From: Shewanella psychropiezotolerans
GTDB taxonomy: Bacteria; Pseudomonadota; Gammaproteobacteria; Enterobacterales; Shewanellaceae
Assembly: GCF_007197555.1 (NCBI RefSeq)
Contig: NZ_CP041614.1
Location: forward strand, 682,001 to 746,000
Direction of reading: 5' to 3'
DNA length: 64,000 nucleotides
Part shown: positions 1 through 8,746 of the stretch, one piece after another
Position numbering within the stretch: position 1 is the first letter of the stretch
Layout of the letters: each line of letters starts with the position of its first letter
Made by a program: the position numbers and the translations under genes
The notes under the pieces: model-generated
Seen by the model: only the letters and a program-made list of their open reading frames with translations
The model's database searches: none
Told to the model about the DNA's origin: nothing

Positions 1-98
1 TTGATGAAAAAAGCGAGTAAGGCAATCATAGACTGATGCTGTCAACTAGCCCTATCAGGTCCCCCTTACCTTAATCAACTCTCTAGCAGGCGGAAGTA

Positions 99-230
99 AT
101 GAATAATAAGAAGTCTGACCAAACGAAAAAAAGCATGTGGCACAGAGAGAACCTTGAAACTAAAGGCATTAAGATTGCACTTAATATCATGGATAAAATC
201 CAGAAAGCCAAACAGGTCAAGCTAACTTAA
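99..230 (+). CDS. Possible small basic protein, 43 aa
   Basis: A short open frame of 43 codons starts at an ATG two bases after a GGAAG motif (92-96), which is closer than ideal for a ribosome binding site. The product is rich in lysine and has no recognisable domain, signal peptide or membrane segment. It stands alone near the left edge of the window, so its upstream context is not visible. It may be a real small protein or a chance frame; I do not recognise it. Confidence 0.25.
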   Translation: MNNKKSDQTKKSMWHRENLETKGIKIALNIMDKIQKAKQVKLT

Positions 231-346
231 CGCTAGATTTCGTGTTGTCGGCAGACAATAAAGTCTGATCAATGATCATTAAAGTTTGTCACTTTACCGG
301 TTTAGGTACAAGTCAGTGGAGAGGAACAGACTTGTTTCTGTCGGAT

Positions 347-389
347 AGACGACAATAATGGCTTAGAGCGATCACTATAAGATGTACCT
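347..389. repeat. Imperfect hairpin repeat, copy 1
   Basis: The segment around CTTAGAG...CTATAAG resembles a hairpin at 4467-4494, with about 22 of 28 positions matching by eye, and preceded in both places by CAATAAnG. This copy has a weaker stem than the second copy. The two lie on either side of the HNH/ATPase module. The stretch 231-575 otherwise contains no gene I can support. Confidence 0.35.
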
Positions 390-575
390 TGACAGAAACG
401 TTTTAGATTATTGAGTCGAATAAGCCTGACATCGATTAGAAAAAGTATCTTAGTTTATATGAAGGGCCTAATTCGTTCCGACCCCTTTATCACTCTTTTC
501 AACATCAGTACCCAAGTGAGTAATGATGCTGAAACCCACAAAAGATATGTCCTGTCTTTTCTTGTTGGTAACTAT

Positions 576-815
576 TTATAATTTTACATTTGATTGGTCA
601 CAAGCAATTTGAATAAATTGTTCCATGACTTTATTAGTCATCCATGTTTTTTCAGATAATTGTTTTACCCATGAACGAATTCTTTCCGGGGTATTACAGT
701 CAGATATAGGAATATTATATTCGTAGCAAACATTAATTACTATATGACCATCTTCAATAAATACTTGCTTTGCTACTTTTCCTAATTTATCACTTGCCGA
801 TTTTACTAAGTCCAT
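576..815 (-). CDS. Hypothetical protein, 79 aa
   Basis: A complete 79-codon frame with an ATG start preceded by an AAAGAGG-like ribosome binding site (minus strand, just right of 815). The protein is soluble and mixed in charge, without signal peptide, membrane segment or a motif I recognise. No partner gene is adjacent. Its regular codon use and good ribosome binding site favour a real gene, but no function can be offered. Confidence 0.5.
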   Translation of the reverse strand: MDLVKSASDKLGKVAKQVFIEDGHIVINVCYEYNIPISDCNTPERIRSWVKQLSEKTWMTNKVMEQFIQIACDQSNVKL

Positions 816-1624
816 TTAAACCTCTTTATTACCTAATAATATTTTCTTGTAAGCCATTGATTTTATCGGGTGCGAATTAAATTAGATGATGTGTGGATCA
901 CAACTTTCAAAATCAACCATCAAAAACATTTAGTTTTGTTATTTCTTTAACCCCATCCTAGCCAGAACTGTTGACATTGTCAGCCATACCATAGTTGGGG
1001 AAAAGGTGCTGTAGAGAAAATTAACGGACTAATACGTAGATACTCACCTAAGTGAACAGACTTTGAAACTACCACTGAAAATCAAATTATTAAGATTGGA
1101 TAAAGGGGTAGGAACGAATAAGGTAAAATAGCCTCAAGTTTCATTCTAAACTAACTCGTTTGGGGCAAAATTGACCGTGTCAGCGTAGACTAGTTGACAT
1201 GCCTATGGACAGAAACCACTTAGAGTAAAGGATCTAAGTGGTAGGATTTGCATTAGGGAAAAGTATGGAAACCGGATCTAAACTCACCGTATGTAGTGGT
1301 CAAGTAAAGCCAATGCGGCGCACCAAGCCAACGAAACAAGCTCAAGAAGGCGGGCTGGAATGATGAATATCGTGCTCAGTTGTTCTTTGGTTAAAGATCA
1401 TTCAAAGTATGCTCGTGCCCTGGGGAAAGATGTGCCTGTCCTATCTCTTCATCTCTTTATTAATCGTAACTACAGATTGTAACCATAATTGTACAAGAGG
1501 TTGTGGTACAATTTAAGTTGACATATTTTATCTTGAAAAGCACTTTTATGAGTCTTTAAAGTGAAAATTAATTGAAGCAATATTAGTGGTGAAGTACGTG
1601 TTATGTACTTCACCGAACATTATT
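816..1624. other. Gene-free stretch
   Basis: About 800 bases, mostly AT-rich, with stop codons in all frames. I see no gene, RNA or clear repeat. A short more GC-rich island at about 1300-1370 could be a remnant of mobile DNA, but nothing is long enough to name. Confidence 0.4.
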
Positions 1625-2476
1625 TTATCGATAGTAATTGTCACAAAACCAATCTGAATCATGCAACCCAGATATAAATACATATTCTATATTAATAGGC
1701 CAGTAAGTTTTAAGCTTAGAAGGGGAAACGTGTACTCTTTGTCTTTCTCCGTCTAAAAATAGTTTTAAGTTGGCCGAACCATTATTAACAAATCTTTCAC
1801 GAAGTCCATCGTCAAATTCATCAAATAGCACAGACATATGACGATTAAACGTATCTCTTAGTTTATATGCAATCAAATGATTTTCTACCATTTGTTTTTC
1901 TGACGGCTTGAGTGCATCATCAAAAGTAAGCTCATACTTTAGCGGCTTAGCTTTTTTTATAACTACCTTTAGCCAATTTTTCTTGAAAAGGAGAGTATTA
2001 TAATAAGGATGCGGTAAATTTTCTTTACTACTTTTCGGACTAACGTCACTTTTAGCTCTATTGCAGTCCCCGCATATTGGAACAAGGTTCCATGGAAGTA
2101 CAAAAAAGTTAGGATAGGTGGAAGAGGGTAGAAAGTGATCTTTAGTCGCTCTGTCTGTAGCGTACCCTTTTTGACAACCTGCGCAATATAGGCTTTGTTC
2201 AAATATGAATTTTTTGACACCACTTTCTTTTACGTACGTTTCATATAATTTCTTTAGGCTCTTTTTACTATCTTCATCAACATTCGATATCTTTCCGCTA
2301 ACCTCATGAAATTTCCCCGAAGATGCCAGTTTATTATATATTTTTGTATCATTAAGAAGATCTAATTTAATCCTATTAATGTTCTTCTTATGCTTTTTTG
2401 AGACTCCTTTTTTTGCCAAATAGAATTTAATCACAGTATCAGGCTTCAAAGTGTGAATATTCTTAAACATTATCAC
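1625..2476 (-). CDS. HNH endonuclease of a Septu-like pair (PtuB-like)
   Basis: This 283-residue protein carries an HNH nuclease module in its middle third: a CxxC pair near residues 97-100, a DHFLP motif near 115 and a second CxxC followed by N-R-A-K near 138-145. This is the zinc-stabilised beta-beta-alpha metal nuclease form, which cuts DNA. The gene overlaps the 3' end of the upstream ATPase gene by 14 bases, so the two are surely co-transcribed and probably translationally coupled. ATPase followed by HNH is the layout of Septu anti-phage systems (PtuA then PtuB). The long basic N-terminus and the C-terminal third have no motif I recognise. The Septu label rests on architecture alone. Confidence 0.7.
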   Translation of the reverse strand: MIMFKNIHTLKPDTVIKFYLAKKGVSKKHKKNINRIKLDLLNDTKIYNKLASSGKFHEVSGKISNVDEDSKKSLKKLYETYVKESGVKKFIFEQSLYCAGCQKGYATDRATKDHFLPSSTYPNFFVLPWNLVPICGDCNRAKSDVSPKSSKENLPHPYYNTLLFKKNWLKVVIKKAKPLKYELTFDDALKPSEKQMVENHLIAYKLRDTFNRHMSVLFDEFDDGLRERFVNNGSANLKLFLDGERQRVHVSPSKLKTYWPINIEYVFISGLHDSDWFCDNYYR

Positions 2477-3920
2477 TCCCGTAAAGTAGACTCCATGCTA
2501 TTTTGGTAGCTTCTGATCCAATTCGATGATAAGAAGAAATATTTTCTTTCGTTAATGTCTTATTTTTGACTAGTTCGGTGATTGTGTTGTGAAATCCTAC
2601 ATTTTGATAGCCAAACGCTGTTCTTGTTAATTTTGACACATTCTGCCCGTACGTAACGACATCTATACGAGTATACGATACATCATTATCTAATCGCCTA
2701 AGAACCAAAACGTTTTCAGTCAGTATCTCTTGAAGGATAATTGGAGAATGTGTGGCCAATATTAATAAACCATTATACGTATCACATATTATTTGAAGAG
2801 ATTGAAGGAACGCACCTAATAAAGGTGGGTGTAAATGTGTTTCAGGCTCATCAAATAAAGTTACGATACCTTGATGAAAGCTATTCATTAGTAATACCAG
2901 CGTATGTAGAACAATTCTATGACCAGAACTTAGTTCAGTATACATTTTGACAATTTTTGGCTGTTCTTCAATATTCTCAAAAAAGTAATCTATGTGCTCA
3001 CCTAGATAATCAACATTTTCTAGTGGCTTTAGTACCTTCTTTATATACTTTAACTTTTTACCATTAATTAAGCTTTTTAATGACTCACTAAATTCTTTGC
3101 TTAATACATCGGGAGCTTTAAATCCTCCAACACCATCATGTAAGCCTAAGTAGTCAAATCTACGCTTGTTTTTAATTTCAGGGATGTTGTTGTCAAAGGC
3201 TGAGAAACTTATAAACAGTACCTTTTCTATATAATCAATGTCTATTCCCTCATCAACATCATCCGTGTTAACTCTACTTAGTATCTTACAATCAAATTTA
3301 TTCTCTACTATTTTTTTTGCAATTTCTTTTAAGTAAGTAGTCTTACCGACTCCATTATTGCCTATTACCGCGTGAATATTAGAGTTTTTAAATGGTAGAT
3401 CATGGTTTATTGGAAAACTAACAGGGATTTCTGTATTAATAGTTAAGCAATAATCGAGTTTCCCCTCCCCATCTTCAAAGACTGTTTGGTAACTAATAAC
3501 ATCTAAATTAGTTACATCTCTTAGCAAAGAATGATTAAGCACTTCAGAGGCTTTATTTTTAATCCAGATCTCTCTATCAAAAGCGATATCCTTGAGTATT
3601 CTCAGAAGCTTTTTACCGTCTTTATTTGGTAAACCTCTTAAATTTGAATAGTATGATTCATCTTGACCCAGAGAAAAATTATTATCTGATATCTTTACAT
3701 TACCATTCTCTAAAGGGCGTTCGAGGTGTTTAAGATCTGGCTTAGCAATTTTTACAGTACCAATTTCTGAAAGTGCTTTTTCTTTATCAATATAAAACAA
3801 CGTATACGTTGTTTTATAAGAATAATCGTTCCAAGTATTATTTTTGAGGAAAAATGATTCCTTAAGCCTAGCCGTTCTGGCAGGAGCAGCATCTCCAACA
3901 TATATATTTAAAGCTTTCAT
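2463..3920 (-). CDS. AAA/ABC-type ATPase of a Septu-like pair (PtuA-like)
   Basis: A 485-residue SMC/ABC-class ATPase. Walker A (GNNGVGKTT) lies near residues 187-195, an ABC-like signature (SSGH) and the Walker B segment LFDEPETHLHPP near 330-360, and the H-loop ATHSP near 390. The first 180 residues are not a known domain and may sense the trigger. Together with the overlapping HNH gene it forms a two-gene operon. In Septu systems the ATPase forms a scaffold that holds the nuclease and releases its activity on infection or nucleotide depletion. Other ATPase/HNH pairs, such as those linked to retrons, look alike; no reverse transcriptase is present here. Confidence 0.75.
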   Translation of the reverse strand: MKALNIYVGDAAPARTARLKESFFLKNNTWNDYSYKTTYTLFYIDKEKALSEIGTVKIAKPDLKHLERPLENGNVKISDNNFSLGQDESYYSNLRGLPNKDGKKLLRILKDIAFDREIWIKNKASEVLNHSLLRDVTNLDVISYQTVFEDGEGKLDYCLTINTEIPVSFPINHDLPFKNSNIHAVIGNNGVGKTTYLKEIAKKIVENKFDCKILSRVNTDDVDEGIDIDYIEKVLFISFSAFDNNIPEIKNKRRFDYLGLHDGVGGFKAPDVLSKEFSESLKSLINGKKLKYIKKVLKPLENVDYLGEHIDYFFENIEEQPKIVKMYTELSSGHRIVLHTLVLLMNSFHQGIVTLFDEPETHLHPPLLGAFLQSLQIICDTYNGLLILATHSPIILQEILTENVLVLRRLDNDVSYTRIDVVTYGQNVSKLTRTAFGYQNVGFHNTITELVKNKTLTKENISSYHRIGSEATKIAWSLLYGSDNV

Positions 3921-4466
3921 CCAAAATCCTACGTTTTATTTGTCCTGAACACTAAAAATCTTCAGTGTGTAGGTTTAACTTTGAGTTGCATTTAATTGAA
4001 TCGAGAAATTATGCAACAAAAATTTATCGAGCCATCTATTGTTAAAGTAAGATAGATCCCCTCACTTACCTTCACGATACCAGATAAATGAATTGCAAGT
4101 AAGAAGTTGATTTAACTAAACTAGATCAATGCCTCCCTGTACTTTCTTCAATTGCAGTAAGAGAGCAATAAGTGGACACCCATAAGATTTGGCGAAATTT
4201 ATTGAGCCATATATGGACGCTCCCTGTTAGTCAAGACAACACCTGCCTAGCCAAAGGCAGTACCTCTTTAGCTTTTATAGCCTCTAGCAGTGAGCTTGCG
4301 AACGCTCTAGCCAGCCGCAGGCTGTTCTAGCAGGACAACGGCATTTAAATTAAATCGGGGTCAGAGTAAGATTTAGTTGTGATCGTAATCAGATTAGTTT
4401 TTGTATACCCAAATGCAATTGTTCTTGAGTTGATAGCATTGCTTGCAAACTCATAAAGGGGCAATA
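3921..4466. other. Gene-free stretch with possible mobile-element scar
   Basis: No open frame of note. The segment at about 4360-4370 (GGGGTCAGAGTAAG) resembles flanking motifs often seen beside REP-associated tyrosine transposase genes, and 4280-4345 is GC-richer than its surroundings. I see no transposase. Confidence 0.3.
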
Positions 4467-4494
4467 ACGTCTTGGAGTCATCACTCTAAGACGT
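4467..4494. repeat. Hairpin repeat, copy 2
   Basis: ACGTCTTGGAGT and ACTCTAAGACGT form a 12-bp inverted repeat with one wobble pair around a CATC loop. A related, weaker hairpin lies at about 362-389. No U-rich tail follows, so it is not an obvious terminator. It may be a small mobile palindromic element or a boundary of the inserted module. Confidence 0.45.
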
Positions 4495-4577
4495 ACCCAA
4501 ACAATAGCGATTCACAGTGATTATATTGGGCCACAGGTGTACAAGCTACTGTAGCGTTTTTATATTACAGCTAACTG

Positions 4578-4793
4578 TTAATAGAATACTCTCAGAGCCC
4601 ACTTAACTAAGGCAGATTTATTTTGAATCGGTTTTGATGAAAACTCTAATATATCCTGCCCATCAACGCTGCCAGTGATTAGCATTCCGCCTTTATCAAC
4701 AGTCCAGTAACTTTTACTTTGCGCTGCTGTTATTTGGCCATTCTCTTCTTTTGTGGTGAAATCGCGAGAATTCAATTTGTTATTCCTTGGCAT
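4578..4793 (-). CDS. Hypothetical protein, 71 aa
   Basis: A 71-codon frame with ATG start, lying downstream of umuC on the same strand with a gap of about 100 bases. The product looks soluble with a beta-rich middle (repeated V/I-G-G and D-G patterns), without signal or membrane segment. It could be a late member of the umuDC transcript. I do not recognise a family. Confidence 0.45.
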   Translation of the reverse strand: MPRNNKLNSRDFTTKEENGQITAAQSKSYWTVDKGGMLITGSVDGQDILEFSSKPIQNKSALVKWALRVFY

Positions 4794-4897
4794 GTCATTG
4801 TGTGAGTTGAATATTGAATCAAAAAAATCAGGTTAGATCAACTGGTCTCACTGACAGCATATGATTGATACTTTGCTGAGGGGGTATCCTCGGCTGT

Positions 4898-6154
4898 TTA
4901 TCGACATTGAATCTTGGGTATGTCTGCCCAGTTTGTCGTGTACTGTGGCGTGAGCCTGTCTCTGCGCATTCTCCATTTCGGCGAAATACCTTGTGCAGCC
5001 AGAAACATAGCGCCGCTGCCAAATCTGGTATTTAGTGCGTCATAGACGCTCATAAGTTTAGGGTCGCTGATGGTCTCAAATAAATCTGATTGCACATGAC
5101 TGGATGAGCACAAATCCAGTAACCCTATTCCGACCTTGTAATACCTGACATTTGGCTGAAAGAGTGCGTCTGTGGCCGCTGTCACCGCGTGTGTCATTTG
5201 CAGGGTGTCGGCGGTGGGAAATGAGAACTTTATGGTTTGTTTAAAGCCTGTGGGCCTTTCATCAAAAGGAGAGTTGCTTGCGAATATGAGCATGGAGCCA
5301 CAGAGAGTGCCTTGTTTTCTGGCCTTCGCTGCCGCTATACCAACATGTTTACTGAGGGCTTGTTTGAGTGCCTCTTTGTCAGTTACACGGTCTCCCATGC
5401 TTCGGGTTGAGAATATCTGTTTCTTGTCTGCTCTGGCTTCATCCCATTGCTTGCACTCCTCACCATTGAGTTCTCTGACCGTTCGTTCAATTTCAATGCT
5501 GAATGATTTTCTTGCCAGGCCTGGCGGCATCGATGCGAGTTGGAAGGCGTTTTTTATCCCCATAAGCTCCAAGCGTTTCGAGATTCGATTACCTATCCCC
5601 CATACATCTGTTGGCTTCATCGCCAGTAATACCGCTTTACGCTCCTCGTTTGAATCTATGTGACAGACACCGTTATAACCCATTAGTTTTTTGGCAGCAT
5701 GATTGGCTACCTTAGCCAGTGTCAGGGTGGCGTCGATACCAACACAGACGGGGAGGCGGGTTTCTTTCCATACCGCGCGTCTGATTTTATGTGCATGCTC
5801 AGTGAGGTTGGGTATCGCAGGGTAGCAATGCTTGAGAGAGAGAAAGGACTCATCGATGCTGTAGATATGTTGTCTGGGCGCGAAGCGGCCTATCACGTCC
5901 ATCATGTGGGCAGACAGTGAAGCGTACAGTTCATAATTTGAAGATAGCGCTATAACGTTGTGCTTGTCACACAGTGCCTTGACCTCAAAGTAAGGTTTGA
6001 ATTTTGGGATGCCAACGTCTTTAGCCTGACGATTGGCGGCGACGATGCAGCCATCGTTGTTCGAGAGCACAACAATGGGTCTCCCTCGCCATTCAGGGCG
6101 AAAGACTTGTTCTGCAGAGCAATAAAATGAATTGGCGTCTACGAGTGCGTACAT
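4898..6154 (-). CDS. umuC: UmuC-type translesion DNA polymerase (pol V catalytic subunit)
   Basis: A full-length 418-residue Y-family polymerase. The N-terminal active-site motif YALVDANSFY (residues 2-11) and the SIDESF motif near residue 100 carry the metal-binding acidic residues; the GIGNR region near 190 is the helix-hairpin-helix; the C-terminus has the conserved DUF4113-like ending. With cleaved UmuD it forms error-prone polymerase V, which copies damaged template during the SOS response. The gene follows umuD with a 41-base gap and shares its LexA-controlled promoter. Mobile elements often carry such operons (rumAB, mucAB, impAB), where they raise survival and mutation of the new host after DNA damage. 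Confidence 0.95.
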   Translation of the reverse strand: MYALVDANSFYCSAEQVFRPEWRGRPIVVLSNNDGCIVAANRQAKDVGIPKFKPYFEVKALCDKHNVIALSSNYELYASLSAHMMDVIGRFAPRQHIYSIDESFLSLKHCYPAIPNLTEHAHKIRRAVWKETRLPVCVGIDATLTLAKVANHAAKKLMGYNGVCHIDSNEERKAVLLAMKPTDVWGIGNRISKRLELMGIKNAFQLASMPPGLARKSFSIEIERTVRELNGEECKQWDEARADKKQIFSTRSMGDRVTDKEALKQALSKHVGIAAAKARKQGTLCGSMLIFASNSPFDERPTGFKQTIKFSFPTADTLQMTHAVTAATDALFQPNVRYYKVGIGLLDLCSSSHVQSDLFETISDPKLMSVYDALNTRFGSGAMFLAAQGISPKWRMRRDRLTPQYTTNWADIPKIQCR

Positions 6155-6195
6155 TTAGTTGTCGTGAGGGGCTATTAGCGGGAGTGGGCTGTTAT

Positions 6196-6606
6196 TCATA
6201 TGCTAGCGGTTAATAGTGGGCTGGGTCTGTGGCAGCGTATCGAACTGACTACCACACCTTCAATGCAAAACTGGTCATGCTCATGTATGACCAGTGGTTG
6301 ATGTTCATCGTTTGCAGACAGCAAGCGTTTTCTGACAGTATCAATTAACTTGCAGACAAACTCACCATTGTAGTTAGCTACCACCACATCACCATTTTGG
6401 GCGGTAACATGTCTATCGATGATAAGGATATCACCATCGAATATGCCGACATTGCGCATCGATTCCCCGGATGCATGACCAAAAAAAGTAGAACTAGGGT
6501 GAGCGATTAACAGTTCATCGAGACTTAGTGGCCGCTGGATGTATTCGGCGGCAGGCGATTCAAAACCTGTGATGCCTACGCTGGCTGTATTGGGAATGAC
6601 TTTCAT
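6196..6606 (-). CDS. umuD: UmuD-type S24 peptidase, pol V accessory subunit
   Basis: This 136-residue protein matches UmuD throughout. The self-cleavage region lies around G14-F15 before SPAAEY, the nucleophile is S49 in ASGESM and the general base is K86, separated by 37 residues exactly as in the Escherichia coli protein. RecA filaments stimulate removal of the N-terminal arm, giving UmuD' that joins UmuC. The gene is first in the umuDC operon and sits 17 bases behind a LexA box. Its N-terminal arm is short compared with E. coli UmuD, as in other element-borne relatives. Confidence 0.93.
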   Translation of the reverse strand: MKVIPNTASVGITGFESPAAEYIQRPLSLDELLIAHPSSTFFGHASGESMRNVGIFDGDILIIDRHVTAQNGDVVVANYNGEFVCKLIDTVRKRLLSANDEHQPLVIHEHDQFCIEGVVVSSIRCHRPSPLLTASI

Positions 6607-6622
6607 GGTTTAATCTTGGTGG

Positions 6623-6642
6623 TACTGTATGCGTATCCAGTA
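6623..6642 (-). promoter_or_regulatory. LexA (SOS) box of umuDC
   Basis: Read on the minus strand the site is TACTGGATACGCATACAGTA, with CTG and CAG separated by ten bases and the TA flanks of the SOS consensus. It ends 17 bases before the umuD start, where LexA would block the promoter. Confidence 0.9.
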
Positions 6643-6829
6643 TTGTAGGGCGAAGGCGTTGAATTTGCAATGTGACCGACTTCTCGTGCAGCGGTGTAGC
6701 GATAGAGATGGTGGGTAATCGTCTGCAGCAAAAGATAGCTCACTGATTACTAGGCATGTCTGTTCTATTCATTGATGGGCTAAGGGTACACTGTCATGTT
6801 AAATAGTCGGGACAATACCAAAGGTAAGC

Positions 6830-7048
6830 GTGATGGTGTGTAATGCGATTTGTACTTTGTTGAATGACGATATCTGCATGAACTTGTGCGTATTAGCGCT
6901 TGACCCGTGCCTGTATTACACAGAGGTTAGGGGCCAGTGGTGTTATGTCTTGCATCCGTCATTAGCGCATCCCGTCGCCAAGGTATCAATGGCTGAGCAG
7001 GCGAAAATCGCAGAGCTTAATGTCTATATTAAACAGTTTGAAAAATAG
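6830..7048 (+). CDS. Hypothetical protein, 72 aa
   Basis: A 72-codon frame ending 14 bases before the endonuclease I gene, so the two may share a transcript. The first 40 residues are cysteine-rich; an internal ATG near codon 17 is an alternative start. There is no domain I recognise. It could be a small upstream member of the operon or a leader frame. Confidence 0.4.
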   Translation: MMVCNAICTLLNDDICMNLCVLALDPCLYYTEVRGQWCYVLHPSLAHPVAKVSMAEQAKIAELNVYIKQFEK

Positions 7049-7062
7049 AATAAGGAATAGAA

Positions 7063-7815
7063 ATGAATGTGTTCAAGGGAGTGTTGGTTGGTGGCTTAGT
7101 ATTGATGAGTGGCAGTGTTTTTGCGGCTAATGAATCTAATCAATCGTTCAGCAAAGCCAAAAAAATGCTTGAGCGTCAGGTCTATCAGGACCATCGTGAA
7201 ACCATTTATTGTGGTGCAGGTTTTGATGCTAAAAAAAATATTACGCCTCCTGCCGGCTTTAATACTAAAAAACATGTGAAGCGAGCAAAGAGAGTTGAGT
7301 GGGAGCACATTGTGCCCGCCGAGAACTTCGGGCGTTCGTTCAGTGAATGGCGTGAGGGTAACGCTCAATGCGTCAACAACAAAGGCAAGTCATTCAAGGG
7401 CCGCAAGTGTGCTGAAAAAATTAATGTTCAGTATCGATACATGCAGGCCGACATGTTTAATCTGTTTCCGGCCATTGGGGCCGTTAATGCCATGCGCTCA
7501 AATTACAACTTCACTATGTTGCCCGCAGTGAAGAGTGAATTCGGTTCGTGTCCGATGAAAATTGACAATCGTAAAGCAGAGCCGCCTGTCAGCGCCCGAG
7601 GCCGGATTGCCAGAACTTATATGTACATGGATAAAACCTATCCCAAATACAGCATGAGTAAGCAGCAAAAGCAGTTGATGAATGCCTGGGATAAAACCTA
7701 TCCAGTCAGTGCTTGGGAGTGCAAGAGAGTAAAACGCATTGAAGCGCTACAGAAAAATAAGAACTTGATAACCCAAAGTCGCTGTGAAACCGCGGGGCTG
7801 TGGAAGAAGGCGTAG
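7063..7815 (+). CDS. Secreted/periplasmic endonuclease I (Dns/Vvn/NucM family)
   Basis: A 250-residue nuclease with a Sec signal peptide (hydrophobic residues 6-20, cleavage likely after VFA at 19-21). The beta-beta-alpha-metal motif WEHIVPAENFG contains the general base H82, with the supporting arginine/asparagine cluster further on (AMRSNYNF) and several cysteines for disulfides, as in Vibrio vulnificus Vvn. These enzymes degrade DNA and RNA non-specifically outside the cytoplasm. A ribosome binding site (AAGGAA) precedes the ATG. On mobile elements such nucleases may block uptake of competing DNA or supply nucleotides; the role here is inference. Confidence 0.92.
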   Translation: MNVFKGVLVGGLVLMSGSVFAANESNQSFSKAKKMLERQVYQDHRETIYCGAGFDAKKNITPPAGFNTKKHVKRAKRVEWEHIVPAENFGRSFSEWREGNAQCVNNKGKSFKGRKCAEKINVQYRYMQADMFNLFPAIGAVNAMRSNYNFTMLPAVKSEFGSCPMKIDNRKAEPPVSARGRIARTYMYMDKTYPKYSMSKQQKQLMNAWDKTYPVSAWECKRVKRIEALQKNKNLITQSRCETAGLWKKA

Positions 7816-7841
7816 ATACTGAGCGGTATCGTTGAATAAAA

Positions 7842-7867
7842 CCCCACTCGAAACTGAAAGAGTGGGG
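7842..7867 (-). terminator. Rho-independent terminator of the hns-like gene
   Basis: CCCCACTC (7842-7849) and GAGTGGGG (7860-7867) form a perfect 8-bp stem with a 10-base loop. On the minus strand it is followed by TTTTATTC, and it lies 21 bases past the stop of the H-NS-like gene. Confidence 0.8.
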
Positions 7868-7887
7868 CATACGTAAGGAACTATTGT

Positions 7888-8274
7888 CTAGATTAAGAAA
7901 TCTTTCATCTCGAAACCATCATCAAGTTCTTTCTTAAATACCGTAGGCATGCGGCCTTGGCCTGTCCAAGTGATGGTTTCGCCATTCACTTCAATCTTAT
8001 ATTTCACTGGACGAGGGTCGCGTTTCTTCTTCGGTGCTTTTATGGCATCCAAGTCTTCTACGTTTAAGCCAAGTTCTGCCATCTGTTTACGAATAGCGTC
8101 TATTTGTGCGTTTCGCTCAGCGTTCACCTCTAAGTCTGCCGCTTCTTGTGCTTCGCGGTCATCGATGAGGTTGTTGAGCTTATCCTGGATCAATTTGAGT
8201 TCTTCAACAGGAAGGTCTTTTACTGCCGCTTTAAATTTGCGGCCATGAGTGAGTGTTGCTAAAAATTCTGACAT
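7888..8274 (-). CDS. H-NS family nucleoid-associated protein
   Basis: A 128-residue H-NS homologue. The N-terminal half is a charged, coiled-coil oligomerisation region (about residues 20-80). A KKKRDPRP linker follows, then the C-terminal AT-hook-like DNA-binding motif TWTGQGRMP near residues 102-110 and the usual FL-I ending. Such proteins coat AT-rich foreign DNA and silence it. Conjugative plasmids often carry one as a stealth function that lowers the cost of arrival. A GGACC/GGTCC-like ribosome binding region lies before the ATG, and a strong terminator follows. It is divergent from ardC across a 470-bp gap. Confidence 0.93.
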   Translation of the reverse strand: MSEFLATLTHGRKFKAAVKDLPVEELKLIQDKLNNLIDDREAQEAADLEVNAERNAQIDAIRKQMAELGLNVEDLDAIKAPKKKRDPRPVKYKIEVNGETITWTGQGRMPTVFKKELDDGFEMKDFLI

Positions 8275-8746
8275 TTAATACTGGTCCTTTAAATTAAGTC
8301 TTTTTATCGCGGGTATTGTTCCAAAGAAAAGCGTGAAAGTCAATGCGGTAAGGGGTTGTAGGGCGATTGGCGGGCTTTTCGGATCAAGCTCCTCCTATCG
8401 CTAACTTGCGCCACCCGGGCAAGCAAGCTTGCCGTGGCCCTAAGTTCCAGATAGCCAATCCTTCCCGGCGGCGAGCGCAAATCAACATCAACAGCAAAGT
8501 ACCAGGCACTGTCAGTCTCTTTGACGGCTTAAGTGTGCGTAAGCCTGCATTGTCCTTCGAGTGTCATTTATCTCCAGTGGTCATCTCATTTTTGCACTCG
8601 CTCTGCCTTCTTATCTGTCTCACCCCATAACCCGCCATGCAAGGGAAGCTTCGCCGCTACGCGCCCCTGCATGTCAGAACATGTGTTGAGTCCAGGAAGA
8701 CAGGCGGAAACAAAAAACGATAACTTAACCCACTGGAGCTAACGCA
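8275..8746. promoter_or_regulatory. Divergent regulatory region between hns-like gene and ardC
   Basis: This 470-bp gap must contain promoters for both flanking genes. It is richer in GC than its surroundings and contains an imperfect hairpin: ATGCAAGGG (from about 8638) can pair with CCCCTGCAT (about 8667-8675). No long coding frame with sensible composition is present. In F-type leading regions, hairpins before antirestriction genes can act as single-strand promoters; that role is only a suggestion here. Confidence 0.4.

Noticed and set aside
5172..5663. A 163-codon plus-strand frame inside umuC.
   Set aside because: Shadow of umuC; no independent support.
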